A DNA stretch of 64,000 nucleotides. Source: Streptomyces sp. DSM 15324 (GTDB lineage Bacteria > Actinomycetota > Actinomycetes > Streptomycetales > Streptomycetaceae). Positions 53,441-61,839 of the stretch are shown one piece after another (positions within the stretch are counted from its first letter, which is position 1; each line of letters opens with the position of its first letter). Location: positions 251,571 through 315,570 of the forward strand of contig NZ_KQ949025.1 in assembly GCF_001514285.1 (NCBI RefSeq), in the 5' to 3' direction. The notes under the pieces were generated by a model, which saw only the letters and a list, made by a program, of their open reading frames with translations, was not told the DNA's origin and ran no database searches. The position numbers and the translations under genes are program-made.

Positions 53441-55773
53441 ACGCGAGGCAGTGGGGCCGCGATCTGGGTCTGGGGGTGCGGTTCGCCTTCACGGGCGGCC
53501 GGGAGGGCTGGATCCGCGCCGCGCTGACCGCGGTCGGCGTGGGGCTCGGGGTGGCGGTGCTGCTGCTGACGACCGCGATCCCCAACGCGCTCGCCGTGCG
53601 GCACGCGCGCGAGGAGGCCCGGCTGGACTGGCAGTTCTCCGGGGAGGTGCCGCCCAGGGGCGACGACACGCTGCTGCTCGTCGAGACCGACACCACCTTC
53701 CGCGGCAAGGACGTACGCGGTCGGCTGGTGGAGCCCGAGGGGCCAGGGGCCCCGCGGCCGCCCGGGGTGGACGCGTACCCGGCCAAGGGCACGATGCTGG
53801 TCTCGCCGGCGCTCAAGAAGCTGCTGGCCGCCGACGGCTCGGCGCTGCTGCGGGAGCGGCTGCCGTACCGGATCGTGGGGACGATCGGGGAGAGCGGGCT
53901 GATCGGCTCGCAGGAACTCGCCTACTACGCGGGCGGCTCCGGGCTGGCCGCGTACCTCGACGGCAACGGGGCGACCCGGCTGACGGCGTTCGGGAATCCG
54001 AGACCGTCGCACCAGGACACGGACCCGGTGCTGGTCCTGCTGATCCTCGTCATGATCGTGGTGCTGCTGATGCCGGTCGCCGTGTTCATCGCCGCGGCCG
54101 TGCGGTTCGGCGGCGAGCGGCGCGACCGCAGGCTCGCGGCCCTGCGGCTGATCGGTTCCGACGGCTGGATGACCCGGCGCGTCGCGGCCGGCGAGGCGAT
54201 GGCCGGCGCCCTGCTCGGCCTGGTCGCCGGCACCGGCTTCTTCCTGATCGGCCGCCAGGTGGCGGGATCCGTCGAGGTGCTGGGCATGAGCGCCTGGCCC
54301 AGCTACCTCGACCCCTCGCCCCTGCTCGCGGCGCTGGTCGCGCTGGCGGTCCCCGCCGCCGCCGTCCTGGTCACGCTGTTCGCCCTGCGCGGGGTGGTCA
54401 TCGAACCGCTCGGCGTGGTCCGCACCGCCAGGCCCACCCGGCGCCGGCTGTGGTGGCGGCTGCTGCTGCCCGTGGGCGGTCTCGCGATGCTCTACCCGAT
54501 GATCGGCCAGGGCCGCGACAACGGTGCCTTCAACCAGTACCTGGTGTCGGGCGGCGTGCTGCTGCTCCTGGTCGGGGTCACGGCCCTGCTGCCCTGGCTC
54601 GTGGAGACGGTCGTGGCCCGGCTCGGCTCCGGCGGTGTGGCCTGGCAACTGGCCGTACGGCGACTTCAGTTGAGCAGCGGTACGGCTGCGCGGATGGTGA
54701 ACGGCATCGCGGTGGCGGTGGCCGGGGCCATCGCCCTGCAGATGCTGTTCGCCGGGGTCGACGCCGACTACACCGAGGCCACCGGACAGGATCTGCGCCG
54801 GGCACAGTTGCAGGTGAGCGTGCCGGAGGGCGTCCCGCTGGCGGACACCGCCCGGAAGTTCGCCGACACCAAGGGCGTCACGAAGGTCACCGCGCTGTGG
54901 GAGGGCTACTTCGGCAACTCCTCCTGGAACAGCGAGAACGGCCCGGAGATCAGCTCGGAGCTGACCGTGGGCGACTGTGACGCGCTGCGCGAGGTGGCGA
55001 AGCTGCCCTCCTGCAAGGACGGCGACATGTTCGTCCTGAACGGAGCCGACTACGACACCGACTCCGCGAAGCTGAACAAGCCCGGCACGAAGCTCTACAT
55101 CGAGGGATGGGGCAAGAACGGCCCCGAGAGCGTCTGGACCGTCCCTGCGGGAATCCGGGAGGTTCCCTCGGTCGAGGACCCCCGCAACCTGCAGCGCGGT
55201 GGCTTCGCGCTGACGACGGGCGCGCTGCCGAAGGCGCTGGAGAAGTCGGTCAGAGGTGCGGTGTACCTCTCGGTCGACCAGTCCGTGCCCGACGCGGCCG
55301 AATACGTCCGCAACACCACCTTCCACGTGGACCCGCTGGCCTACATCATGACCTGGTCGGCCACCAAGAAGGACCAGAAGTACACCACCATCCGCAACGG
55401 TCTGATGGTCGGCTCGGCCTGTGTCCTGCTGCTGATCGGGGCGAGCCTGCTGGTGTCGCAGCTGGAGCAGCTGCGCGACCGCCGCAAGCTGCTGTCGTCC
55501 CTGGTCGCGTTCGGCACCCGGCGGCGCACCCTGGGGCTGTCGGTGCTGTGGCAGACGGCGATCCCGATCGCGCTGGGCCTGCTGCTGGCGCTGGGGGTGG
55601 GACTCACGCTGGGCGCGGTCCTGCTGCGGATGACGGACAACGCGATCAGCGTGGACTGGCCGAGCGTGCTGGCGATGACCGGCTGCGGAGCGGCGGTCGT
55701 GGTGCTGGTGACGCTGCTGAGCCTGCCACCGCTGATCCGGCTGATGCGGCCGGACGGCCTGCGCACGGAGTGA
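53437..55773 (+). CDS. FtsX-family ABC permease
   Basis: A 778-residue MacB/FtsX-like permease. An N-terminal membrane helix (residues ~25-50) is followed by an outside domain, a group of helices (about residues 195-420, e.g. VLLILVMIVVLLMPVAVFIAAAVRFGGERRDRRLAALRLIGSD), a second outside domain, and a final helix group (residues ~650-770). Two FtsX modules in one chain act as a mechanotransmission exporter for lipids, peptides or antibiotics. ATG at 53437 overlaps the ATPase stop. A terminator follows. Confidence 0.94.
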   Translation: MNARQWGRDLGLGVRFAFTGGREGWIRAALTAVGVGLGVAVLLLTTAIPNALAVRHAREEARLDWQFSGEVPPRGDDTLLLVETDTTFRGKDVRGRLVEPEGPGAPRPPGVDAYPAKGTMLVSPALKKLLAADGSALLRERLPYRIVGTIGESGLIGSQELAYYAGGSGLAAYLDGNGATRLTAFGNPRPSHQDTDPVLVLLILVMIVVLLMPVAVFIAAAVRFGGERRDRRLAALRLIGSDGWMTRRVAAGEAMAGALLGLVAGTGFFLIGRQVAGSVEVLGMSAWPSYLDPSPLLAALVALAVPAAAVLVTLFALRGVVIEPLGVVRTARPTRRRLWWRLLLPVGGLAMLYPMIGQGRDNGAFNQYLVSGGVLLLLVGVTALLPWLVETVVARLGSGGVAWQLAVRRLQLSSGTAARMVNGIAVAVAGAIALQMLFAGVDADYTEATGQDLRRAQLQVSVPEGVPLADTARKFADTKGVTKVTALWEGYFGNSSWNSENGPEISSELTVGDCDALREVAKLPSCKDGDMFVLNGADYDTDSAKLNKPGTKLYIEGWGKNGPESVWTVPAGIREVPSVEDPRNLQRGGFALTTGALPKALEKSVRGAVYLSVDQSVPDAAEYVRNTTFHVDPLAYIMTWSATKKDQKYTTIRNGLMVGSACVLLLIGASLLVSQLEQLRDRRKLLSSLVAFGTRRRTLGLSVLWQTAIPIALGLLLALGVGLTLGAVLLRMTDNAISVDWPSVLAMTGCGAAVVVLVTLLSLPPLIRLMRPDGLRTE

Positions 55774-55778
55774 GCGGG

Positions 55779-55810
55779 AGGGCCCCTCGGACACATCGTC
55801 GAGGGGCCCT
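55779..55810. terminator. Terminator after the ABC operon
   Basis: AGGGCCCCTCG (55779-55789), 10-base loop, CGAGGGGCCCT (55800-55810): perfect 11-bp stem between converging genes. Confidence 0.88.
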
Positions 55811-55818
55811 TCGGGCGT

Positions 55819-56247
55819 TCAGAGCTGGTACTCCCGCACCACCCTGCGCACCTGCGCGAACAGCATGCCCACGTTGACGGACTTGCGGCAGACGACCACC
55901 GCGACGACGTCCTGCTGCTCGGTCATCCGCACGAACAGGTGGGTGAGGTTGTCGCTGTTGACGAGGATCTCCTGGAAGAAGTGGTTGTCGCTCTGGATGC
56001 CGCGCCGCTCCTTGAAGACGTCCTCGATCATGACGACCGTGCGGCCCTGGAACAGGTCGAGCGTCGCGCCCGCCAGCAGGTCGAGGACCTCGGGCGGATG
56101 GTTGTCGACCGTCTCGTACGAGAGCAGCATGCCGGTGGACATGTCGACGACGCCGGAGGCGACGCAGTCGGGGGCATCGGTACGGAGTGACTTGACCAGG
56201 CCCATCACCTGATCGGAGAAACCGGGGGTCATACGCTTCGTCGCCAT
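55819..56247 (-). CDS. Roadblock/LC7-like protein, copy 1
   Basis: A 142-residue soluble protein. The order of elements (helix PGFSDQVMGLVKSLRTDAPDCVASGVVDMSTGMLLSYETV, helix LDLLAGATLDLF, strand-rich HLFVRMTEQQDVVAVVVCRKS, helix MLFAQVRRVVREY) fits the MglB/roadblock fold, which serves as GTPase-regulating or scaffolding dimer. ATG at 56245-56247. Four bases separate it from the next roadblock gene on the same strand. Confidence 0.75.
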   Translation of the reverse strand: MATKRMTPGFSDQVMGLVKSLRTDAPDCVASGVVDMSTGMLLSYETVDNHPPEVLDLLAGATLDLFQGRTVVMIEDVFKERRGIQSDNHFFQEILVNSDNLTHLFVRMTEQQDVVAVVVCRKSVNVGMLFAQVRRVVREYQL

Positions 56248-56251
56248 CCCT

Positions 56252-56638
56252 TCAGACTCCTTCGGCGGTTTTCTCGGTGAGGATCAGATCGATGCGGCGC
56301 AGCGTCGGCTGGGTCGCCCGGTGCAGGCGCTCCACATCCATCCCCTCGTCCCCGAGTACGACCATCAGCGCGGTGTCGCCGACGGCGTAGAACGCGGCGC
56401 AGCCATGGCTGCCGTAGGTCACCGTGCGGTGCAGGGCACCGCGGGCGGTCGCCTCGGAGGTACGGCGGGCGAGGCCGAGGCCGGCCGCGGCGAGGGCGGC
56501 GAGGCCCTCCGGGTCGATCGAGTCGGCCGTGTCGGCGGCGATGAGCAGCCCGTCGGCCGCGGCGAGGGCGGTGTCGGTGATTCCGGTCACCTGCTCGCGC
56601 AGACCGCGCATCTCCTGTGCGAGGGCTTTATGGTCCAT
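56252..56638 (-). CDS. Roadblock/LC7-domain protein, copy 2
   Basis: A 128-residue roadblock/LC7 protein: helix LAQEMRGLREQVTGITDTALAAADGLLIAADTADSID, then GLAALAAAGLGLARRTSEATARGALHRTVTYGSHGCAAFYAVGDTALMVVLGDEGMDVERLHRATQPTLRRI. It is similar to the CvnB-type proteins of Streptomyces conservons. No small GTPase gene (CvnD/MglA) is adjacent. ATG at 56636-56638. Confidence 0.85.
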   Translation of the reverse strand: MDHKALAQEMRGLREQVTGITDTALAAADGLLIAADTADSIDPEGLAALAAAGLGLARRTSEATARGALHRTVTYGSHGCAAFYAVGDTALMVVLGDEGMDVERLHRATQPTLRRIDLILTEKTAEGV

Positions 56639-56744
56639 GAGGGCAACTCCCCTGATTCTGATCGCATATGACCGTCGGTTTTCCGTCGGGTTTGGGCGTG
56701 GGGCGTGGGGTGTGGGGTTTTTCGGGTTGTCGAAAGGCAGGCCG

Positions 56745-57668
56745 CTATTTCGCCGTCGGATTGCGGAGCCGGAAGAACTCCTTCCAGCCGGTTCCTCCGC
56801 CGGGGTGGTCCTCGGGGTCCTCGGGGTAGCCGGGTTCCGGGGCGAGGGCCTCGTTGATGCCGCTGGCACCCGGGCGGCGGCGGGGCAGGGCGGCCGGCTC
56901 GGGGGGCGCCGCCTCCTGCGGCGGGACGGGGGCGGGTTCCCGGGGCCGTACGCCCTGGCCGCCGGGCGGCAGCCGCACCGGGATCGGCTGGGGCGTCTCC
57001 CCGCACTCCAGCAGCCCCTCTGCCAGCATCCGGGCCACCGCCACGGTGACGGTGTAGACCCCGCGGCCGGTGCGGAAGGCGAGGTCGCGGGCGGTGCGCC
57101 GGCCGTCGGCGTGGGCGAGCAGGTCACGCTGGACGGGGCCGAGGCGGTCGGCGTCGCAGGAGAGGGCACCGGGCACCGGACGCTCCCGCTCGGGGCGTAC
57201 CGGATACGGCATCGCGAGCAGCGCCGAGAGCTTGCGGGCCGCCTCCTGGAGCAGCCGGGTGGGGGCCTCGCCGATGGCGACCGGGGCGGGCGGCGGCCCG
57301 GTGGCCGGACCGCGTTCGCAGCCGTCGACGCTGCCCGCGACGACCGCGAACGCGGCGTCCTGGAGGGCCATCGCGCAGACCACCCGGAGCTGGGCGGCGC
57401 CCGCGTAGCCGTGGGCGATCAGGCCGGCGGCGGGCCAGCGGGCGCCCCCGGACTCCCGCACCAGCGCGGCCCACTCCTCACCGGCGATCCGCCCGGAACG
57501 CAGCAGCAGCGCCTCCGCACCGGGCGCGCCGGGCGACTCGATCGCGGCGATCAGTCCGCCGTGCAGATGGAAGATGCCGCCGGGTGAACCCGCCACCCAC
57601 AGCTCGCCCGTGAAACCGTCGCGCACGCACGCGGCCAGGTCGCGTGCCAGCAGCTCGTAGCCCGACAT
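56745..57668 (-). CDS. Hypothetical protein encoded with the roadblock pair (PATAN/DUF4388-like N-terminus)
   Basis: A 307-residue protein. The N-terminal ~120 residues (DLAACVRDGFTGELWVAGSPGGIFHLHGGLIAAIESPG) have the pattern of a DUF4388/PATAN effector domain. The middle (QRDLLAHADGRRTARDLAFRTGRGVYTVTVAVARMLAEGLLE) resembles a winged helix. The end is Pro-rich, closing with GWKEFFRL. ATG at 57666-57668 follows GGGGAG. It is first in a probable three-gene unit with the two roadblock genes, 106 bases upstream of them. Function is inferred only as regulatory. Confidence 0.75.
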   Translation of the reverse strand: MSGYELLARDLAACVRDGFTGELWVAGSPGGIFHLHGGLIAAIESPGAPGAEALLLRSGRIAGEEWAALVRESGGARWPAAGLIAHGYAGAAQLRVVCAMALQDAAFAVVAGSVDGCERGPATGPPPAPVAIGEAPTRLLQEAARKLSALLAMPYPVRPERERPVPGALSCDADRLGPVQRDLLAHADGRRTARDLAFRTGRGVYTVTVAVARMLAEGLLECGETPQPIPVRLPPGGQGVRPREPAPVPPQEAAPPEPAALPRRRPGASGINEALAPEPGYPEDPEDHPGGGTGWKEFFRLRNPTAK

Positions 57669-57799
57669 CACTCCCCTTGACGTGTCGCACATACGCCTGA
57701 CGCGTACTGCTGAGGGGGGAATGTCTATCAGCCCGGGCGCCCGCCCCCGTGGGGGATTTGCTACCTGCCCCGACCTGACGGAAGTTGTCTTGTCGGATG

Positions 57800-57836
57800 A
57801 TTTAAATATTCTTGTTCGGCGTTCATTTGACCGAAC
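57800..57836 (+). promoter_or_regulatory. A+T-rich promoter and inverted repeat before ahpD
   Basis: ATTTAAAT (57800-57807) within an A+T-rich stretch, then GTTCGG (57814-57819) and CCGAAC (57831-57836) as perfect inverted arms 11 bases apart. The last arm ends 18 bases before the ahpD ATG. A likely operator for a redox or other regulator; the factor is unknown. Confidence 0.55.
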
Positions 57837-57854
57837 GCAGAGAAAGTGGGAGCC

Positions 57855-58388
57855 ATGTCGCTGGACGCGTTGAAGTCCGCCCTGCCGGACTACGCCGAGG
57901 ACCTGCGGCGCAATCTGGACTCGGTCACCGGCGGTACGGCCCTGTCGGAGCAGCAGCTCTGGGGCACGCTCCTCGCGACCGCGATCGCGGTCCGCTCCCC
58001 GGTCGTGCTGCGCACGCTGGGGCCGCTCGCCCGGGCGAACCTCTCACCGCAGGCGTACACCGCCGCGAGGTCGGCGGCCGCCGAGATGGCGATGACGAAC
58101 GTCTTCCACCGCACCCGCCATCTGCTGTCCGACCCCGGGTACGGCCGGCTGCGGGCCGGGCTGCGGACGAACGTGCTCGGCGATCCCGGGGTTCCCCGGG
58201 TGGACCACGAGCTGTGGAAGGTCGCCGTGTCCGCGATCAACGCGTGCGGGCTCTGTCTGGACGCGCACGAGCGGGCGCTGCGCGCGGCGGGGGTCGGACG
58301 TGAGGTGGTCCAGGAGGCGTTCAGGATCGCGGCGGTCGTCCACGCGGTGGGGGTGACGCTGGAGGCGGAGGCCGTCCTGGGCGAGTAG
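57855..58388 (+). CDS. ahpD: Alkyl hydroperoxide reductase AhpD
   Basis: A 177-residue AhpD disulfide reductase. The active site is [16 protein letters not shown] near residue 130 (C-x-x-C with the adjacent His). [10 protein letters not shown] is the helix that carries the proton relay Glu/His. AhpD normally reduces AhpC in peroxide defence. Here neither ahpC nor oxyR is adjacent, unlike the oxyR-ahpC-ahpD order I know from S. coelicolor. ATG at 57855 with AGAAAG upstream. Confidence 0.95.
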   Translation: MSLDALKSALPDYAEDLRRNLDSVTGGTALSEQQLWGTLLATAIAVRSPVVLRTLGPLARANLSPQAYTAARSAAAEMAMTNVFHRTRHLLSDPGYGRLRAGLRTNVLGDPGVPRVDHELWKVAVSAINACGLCLDAHERALRAAGVGREVVQEAFRIAAVVHAVGVTLEAEAVLGE

Positions 58389-58395
58389 CCCGGCC

Positions 58396-58440
58396 CCGGT
58401 CCTCGGGCCCCCGGTCCTCGGGCCCCCGGTCCTCGGGCCC
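58396..58440. repeat. Three perfect 15-bp tandem repeats
   Basis: CCGGTCCTCGGGCCC in three exact copies filling the 55-base gap between converging ahpD and AI-2E-type permease genes. The units contain CCGG and GGGCCC, so alternative hairpins can form; it may act as a terminator. Confidence 0.88.
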
Positions 58441-58443
58441 CGG

Positions 58444-59826
58444 TCAGGGCGCCTTGTCCTCGGGTGTCGCCGGCCGGGTCGCGGGCCCCACGGGCGGGGC
58501 GACGGGCGCCACGTCCGCCGCTGTCGCCCCGCGGGGCCTCGGCGAGGTCCGCAGGGCCGGCTCCTGGGCGTACGCCCTCAGATAGCCCACCACGGTGTTC
58601 GTCACCGCCACCAGGGGTACGGCGACCACCGCGCCGCCGATCCCGGCGACCAGACCGCCGGAGGCCACCGCCAGGACCACCGCAAGCGGGTGGACGCGGA
58701 CCGCCCGGCCGAGGATGAACGGTTGCAGGATGTGGCCCTCGATCTGCTGCACCGCGAGCACCACGACCAGGGTCATCACGGCGGTGAACACGCCCTGGGT
58801 CACCAGCGCCACGACCACCGCCAGCGCGCCGGAGGCGACCGCGCCGACCAGCGGGATGAACGAGAAGAGGAAGATGAACACGGCCAGCGGCACGGCCATC
58901 GGCACATCGAGGAAGTAGATGCCGAGGCCGATGAAGATGGCGTCGATGAGGGCCACCACGACCGTGCCCCGCACATACGCCGTCAGTGTCGCCCAGGCCC
59001 GCGGGCCCGCCCCCGCCACACCCGGGCGGGCGGCGGCCGGGACCAGCTTGAGGGTCCACTCCCAGATCCGCTTGCCGTCGTAGAGCAGGAAGAGCGTCGA
59101 GAAGAACGCCAGCAGGATGCCGGTGAGCGCCTCGACGACGACCGTGACGCCCTCCAGGCCCGCCGAGGTGATGGAGTCGGTGTTGGCGCCGATCGCCTCG
59201 CGCAGGTTCTCGGCGATGCCGTTGATCTGCTTGTCGGTGACGTGGAAGGGGCTGTTGAGCAGCCAGCGGCGCAGATCCTCGATGCCGCCCTGGACCTGGT
59301 CGGAGAGGTTGTCGATGTTCTCCATGACCTGCCAGGTCACGAACCAGCCCATCAGGCCGATGACGACGAACCCGAGGATCGCGGTGAGGGCGGTCGCGGG
59401 TCCCCCGGGCACCCCCATGCGCTTGAGCCGGGCCACGGTGGGCTCGAGCAGGGCGGTCAGCAGCAGCGCGACCACGAAGGCCAGGACGACCAGCTGGACC
59501 GCGCTGATGACCCTGATCAGGACCCAGACCGTCCCGGCGAGCACCAGCAGCCGCCAGCCCGCCTCGGCGGCGACCCGGACGCCCCACGGGACGGCCTCGG
59601 CGGGATCGGGGCGCACGAAGGGCGGGGAGGGCTCCTCCGGGGCCGCCACGGTGGTCTCGGGCACCGAGGGCGCCGAGGGCACCCGGGGCGCCGAGGCCTC
59701 CGGCACCAACGCCGGCTCCTCGGGCATGCTCTCGCGCTCCACCTCGGCACGCCGCTCGTCGAGCCGCTCACCCATCTCGGTCAGACCGGCGCCGAGCCGG
59801 CCGAGCCACCCTGGCACTCGCGACAT
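58444..59826 (-). CDS. AI-2E family transporter (PerM-like)
   Basis: A 460-residue membrane protein. The N-terminal ~85 residues are acidic and Pro-rich. About eight membrane helices follow, with the family pattern WRLLVLAGTVWVLIRVISAVQLVVLAFVVALLLTALLEPTV, a periplasmic amphipathic region (NIDNLSDQVQGGIEDLRRWLLN), and the C-terminal LAVQQIEGHILQPFILGRAVRVHPLAVVLAVASGGLVAGIGGAVVAVPLVA. Members act as exporters or Na+/H+ exchangers; the substrate is not predictable. ATG at 59824-59826 after GGGGAAG. Confidence 0.94.
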   Translation of the reverse strand: MSRVPGWLGRLGAGLTEMGERLDERRAEVERESMPEEPALVPEASAPRVPSAPSVPETTVAAPEEPSPPFVRPDPAEAVPWGVRVAAEAGWRLLVLAGTVWVLIRVISAVQLVVLAFVVALLLTALLEPTVARLKRMGVPGGPATALTAILGFVVIGLMGWFVTWQVMENIDNLSDQVQGGIEDLRRWLLNSPFHVTDKQINGIAENLREAIGANTDSITSAGLEGVTVVVEALTGILLAFFSTLFLLYDGKRIWEWTLKLVPAAARPGVAGAGPRAWATLTAYVRGTVVVALIDAIFIGLGIYFLDVPMAVPLAVFIFLFSFIPLVGAVASGALAVVVALVTQGVFTAVMTLVVVLAVQQIEGHILQPFILGRAVRVHPLAVVLAVASGGLVAGIGGAVVAVPLVAVTNTVVGYLRAYAQEPALRTSPRPRGATAADVAPVAPPVGPATRPATPEDKAP

Positions 59827-59948
59827 GATCCGCCCTCTTCCCCCGTCTCTCCCCACCACTCCCCCTGGAGTCGTCGGCACGTCGACCGTACAGGGCGATG
59901 GCCCCTCACCTATGGACGGGGAGGGGCTGCGCGGGGTTGAGCGCCGGC

Positions 59949-60677
59949 TCAGTACGAGCCGTTGGCCTGCCAGTAGTCCCAGGCGTCGCAGGGGCTGCCG
60001 TACCGCTCGTTCATGTAGTTCAGGCCCCACTTGATCTGGGTCGCCGGGTTGGTGCGCCAGTCCGCGCCCGCGGACGACATCTTCGATGCCGGGTAGGCCT
60101 GGACGAGACCGTAGGCGCCGGATGCGGGGTTGACGGCCCGGTAGTTCCAGGTGGACTCGTGGTTCACGATGTTGCTGAAGCACTGGAACTGCCCGGCCGG
60201 AACGATCTGCCGTGCGATGGCCTGGACCTCGGCGACGGTGTACGACGCCTGCTGCGGGAAGCTCGCGGTGCTGCCGGAGGCCGTGGTGGACTTGGTCTCC
60301 GCCGCGGCGCGCTGCTTGGCCTGTTCGGCTTCCGCGGCTTCCTTCTCGGCCTTGGCCTTGGCCTTGGCGACGGCGGCCTTCTGCTTGGCCACGGCGTCCT
60401 TGGCCGCCTGCTGACGGGCGGATTGCTCCGCCTGCTTCTTGGCGGTGGTGTCCGCGGCGATGGCCTGCGTGGCGGCCTGCTGGTGCAGCGAGGCCGTCTG
60501 CACCTCGGCCTCTTGGCCTATCGGTAGATCGGCGAGCAGCGTCGTGCCGCTCGCCGTGGCCTGCGCCTCGTCGTCACCGGGTGCGGTGTTGGCCTGGGCC
60601 ACGCCCATGACGGCACCGACGGTGGTGACCGCGGTGGCCGAGGCCACCGCGAATCCCCGGGCGGAGTTCCGGCTCAC
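59949..60677 (-). CDS. Secreted lysozyme-like (transglycosylase) protein, second of tandem pair
   Basis: A 242-residue secreted protein. The signal peptide is VSRNSARGFAVASATAVTTVGAVMGVAQA. A long Ala/Lys/Glu coiled coil spans ~65-135. A C-terminal lysozyme-like domain (~150-242) has QFQCFSNIVNHESTWNYRAVNPASGAYGLVQA, with the catalytic Glu in NHES, and NPATQIKWGLNYMNERYGSPCDAWDYW with the paired Cys. I chose GTG 60677 rather than ATG 60683 because the paralogue has the same layout: AAGG, five bases, then GTGAGCCG. Confidence 0.9.
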   Translation of the reverse strand: MSRNSARGFAVASATAVTTVGAVMGVAQANTAPGDDEAQATASGTTLLADLPIGQEAEVQTASLHQQAATQAIAADTTAKKQAEQSARQQAAKDAVAKQKAAVAKAKAKAEKEAAEAEQAKQRAAAETKSTTASGSTASFPQQASYTVAEVQAIARQIVPAGQFQCFSNIVNHESTWNYRAVNPASGAYGLVQAYPASKMSSAGADWRTNPATQIKWGLNYMNERYGSPCDAWDYWQANGSY

Positions 60678-60741
60678 ACGCATTCCTTCGTTCGAGGGGG
60701 AAGTCGAGCTGCAAGGAGGTGCGGCCGGGAGCCGCCCGGAC

Positions 60742-61419
60742 TCAGTACCAGTGGTTGGCCTGCCAGAACGACCACGCCTGGCAGGGGCTGCCGTACCGGC
60801 TGTCCATGTAGTTCAGGCCCCACTTGATCTGCGTGGCCGGGTTGGTCTGCCAGTCGGCGCCCGCGGAGGCGTACTTGCCGGCGGGCAGCGCCTGGAAGAG
60901 GCCGTAGGCGCCGGAGGAGGCGTTGACGGCGTGGTAGTTCCAGCTGGACTCGTGGTTCACGATGTTGCTGAAGCACTGGAACTGGCCGCTCGGCACCATC
61001 TGCGCGGCCATGGCCTGGATCTGCGCGACCGTGTAGGAACTCTGGATCGGGAAGTCGGCCGAGCTGCGGCTGGCCTTGGCCTTCGCCTCCGCGCGCTCCT
61101 TGGCCGCCTTCTCGGCGGCCTCCTTCTTCGCGACGGCGGTCTCGGCGGCAGCCTTGCGGGCCGCTGCCTCCGCTTCCTTCTTCGCGCCCTCGTCGGCGGC
61201 GATGGCCTGGTAGTTGGCCTGCTGCGCCACGGTGGCGGTCTGCACCTGGGCCTGCTGGCCGGCAGGGATGTCAGCGAGGAGCGTCGCGTCGCTCGCGGTC
61301 GCCTCAGGGTCGTTGTTCGGTGCTGCGATGCTGCCCGAGGCAACGCCGACAACGCTTCCGACGGCGGTGACCGCCGTGGCCGAGGCCACTGCGAATCCCC
61401 GGACCGAGATCCGGCTCAC
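60742..61419 (-). CDS. Secreted lysozyme-like (transglycosylase) protein, first of tandem pair
   Basis: A 225-residue paralogue of the downstream protein. Signal peptide VSRISVRGFAVASATAVTAVGSVVGVASG, coiled coil ~70-125, and the lysozyme-like domain with QFQCFSNIVNHESSWNYHAVNASSGAYGLFQA and the same C-terminal W/Y-rich end. It would cleave or remodel peptidoglycan outside the cell during growth or germination. The GTG at 61417-61419 follows GGAAGGAAACC. It is preceded by a long structured leader resembling a ydaO riboswitch and is followed after 64 bases by its paralogue, probably in one transcript. Confidence 0.9.
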   Translation of the reverse strand: MSRISVRGFAVASATAVTAVGSVVGVASGSIAAPNNDPEATASDATLLADIPAGQQAQVQTATVAQQANYQAIAADEGAKKEAEAAARKAAAETAVAKKEAAEKAAKERAEAKAKASRSSADFPIQSSYTVAQIQAMAAQMVPSGQFQCFSNIVNHESSWNYHAVNASSGAYGLFQALPAGKYASAGADWQTNPATQIKWGLNYMDSRYGSPCQAWSFWQANHWY

Positions 61420-61432
61420 ACGGTTTCCTTCC

Positions 61433-61575
61433 AGCAGCGCCCGCTTCGGTGACCCTGGCGGACGCGAATCGTGCCCCTGACGCTGGCCTCCCCTCGATGG
61501 GTCACGGGAGACACGGGCCCGGTGGGCAACTCCCGTGCGGGGAGCGCCGTGTGGTGCTCGGGCGGCATACGGCGA
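61433..61575 (-). promoter_or_regulatory. Candidate ydaO-type (c-di-AMP) riboswitch in the leader of the lysozyme-like genes
   Basis: In the minus-strand RNA the 3' part reads TCCGCCAGGGTCACC then GAAGCGGGCGC, close to the conserved ydaO block CCGuCAGcuaACCuCGuAgGCG. It is followed by a short linker and the ribosome site. Upstream are G-rich and C-rich paired segments as expected for the multi-helix core. In Streptomyces this riboswitch class commonly precedes cell-wall hydrolase genes. Alignment is by eye only and the 5' boundary is uncertain. Confidence 0.55.
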
Positions 61576-61641
61576 CGCTATGGAGTTGGAGGTGGTGCGC
61601 GTGTGTTCCCGTACCCCTGGGGGTACACGTGTGCCGTATGC
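61565..61641 (-). promoter_or_regulatory. Long-range hairpin in the same leader
   Basis: GCATACGGC (61565-61573) pairs perfectly with GCCGTATGC (61633-61641). Nested inside is GTACCCC (61611-61617), TG, GGGGTAC (61620-61626). It is part of the 420-base gap between phoH and the lysozyme-like genes and lies 5' of the riboswitch candidate; it may be an upstream element of it or a terminator-like structure. The remaining gap up to 61839 must hold the promoter and shows no other clear feature. Confidence 0.55.
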
Positions 61642-61839
61642 GGGGCCTGACAGAATCGAGACTCTGCCGTAACCGGATGCCGCAAGGCAATTCCGAGTTA
61701 CGTGTGAAAGCTCACACCCTCGCGATCCCTGGATATTTCGCCGAACCCCCACACACGCCGGTGCCGCCCGGCTACGCTCACGACCTTTGCCGGACGGCAC
61801 CAACTGACGCTCACAGCTTATGAAGTTGTGCGGCCAGGG

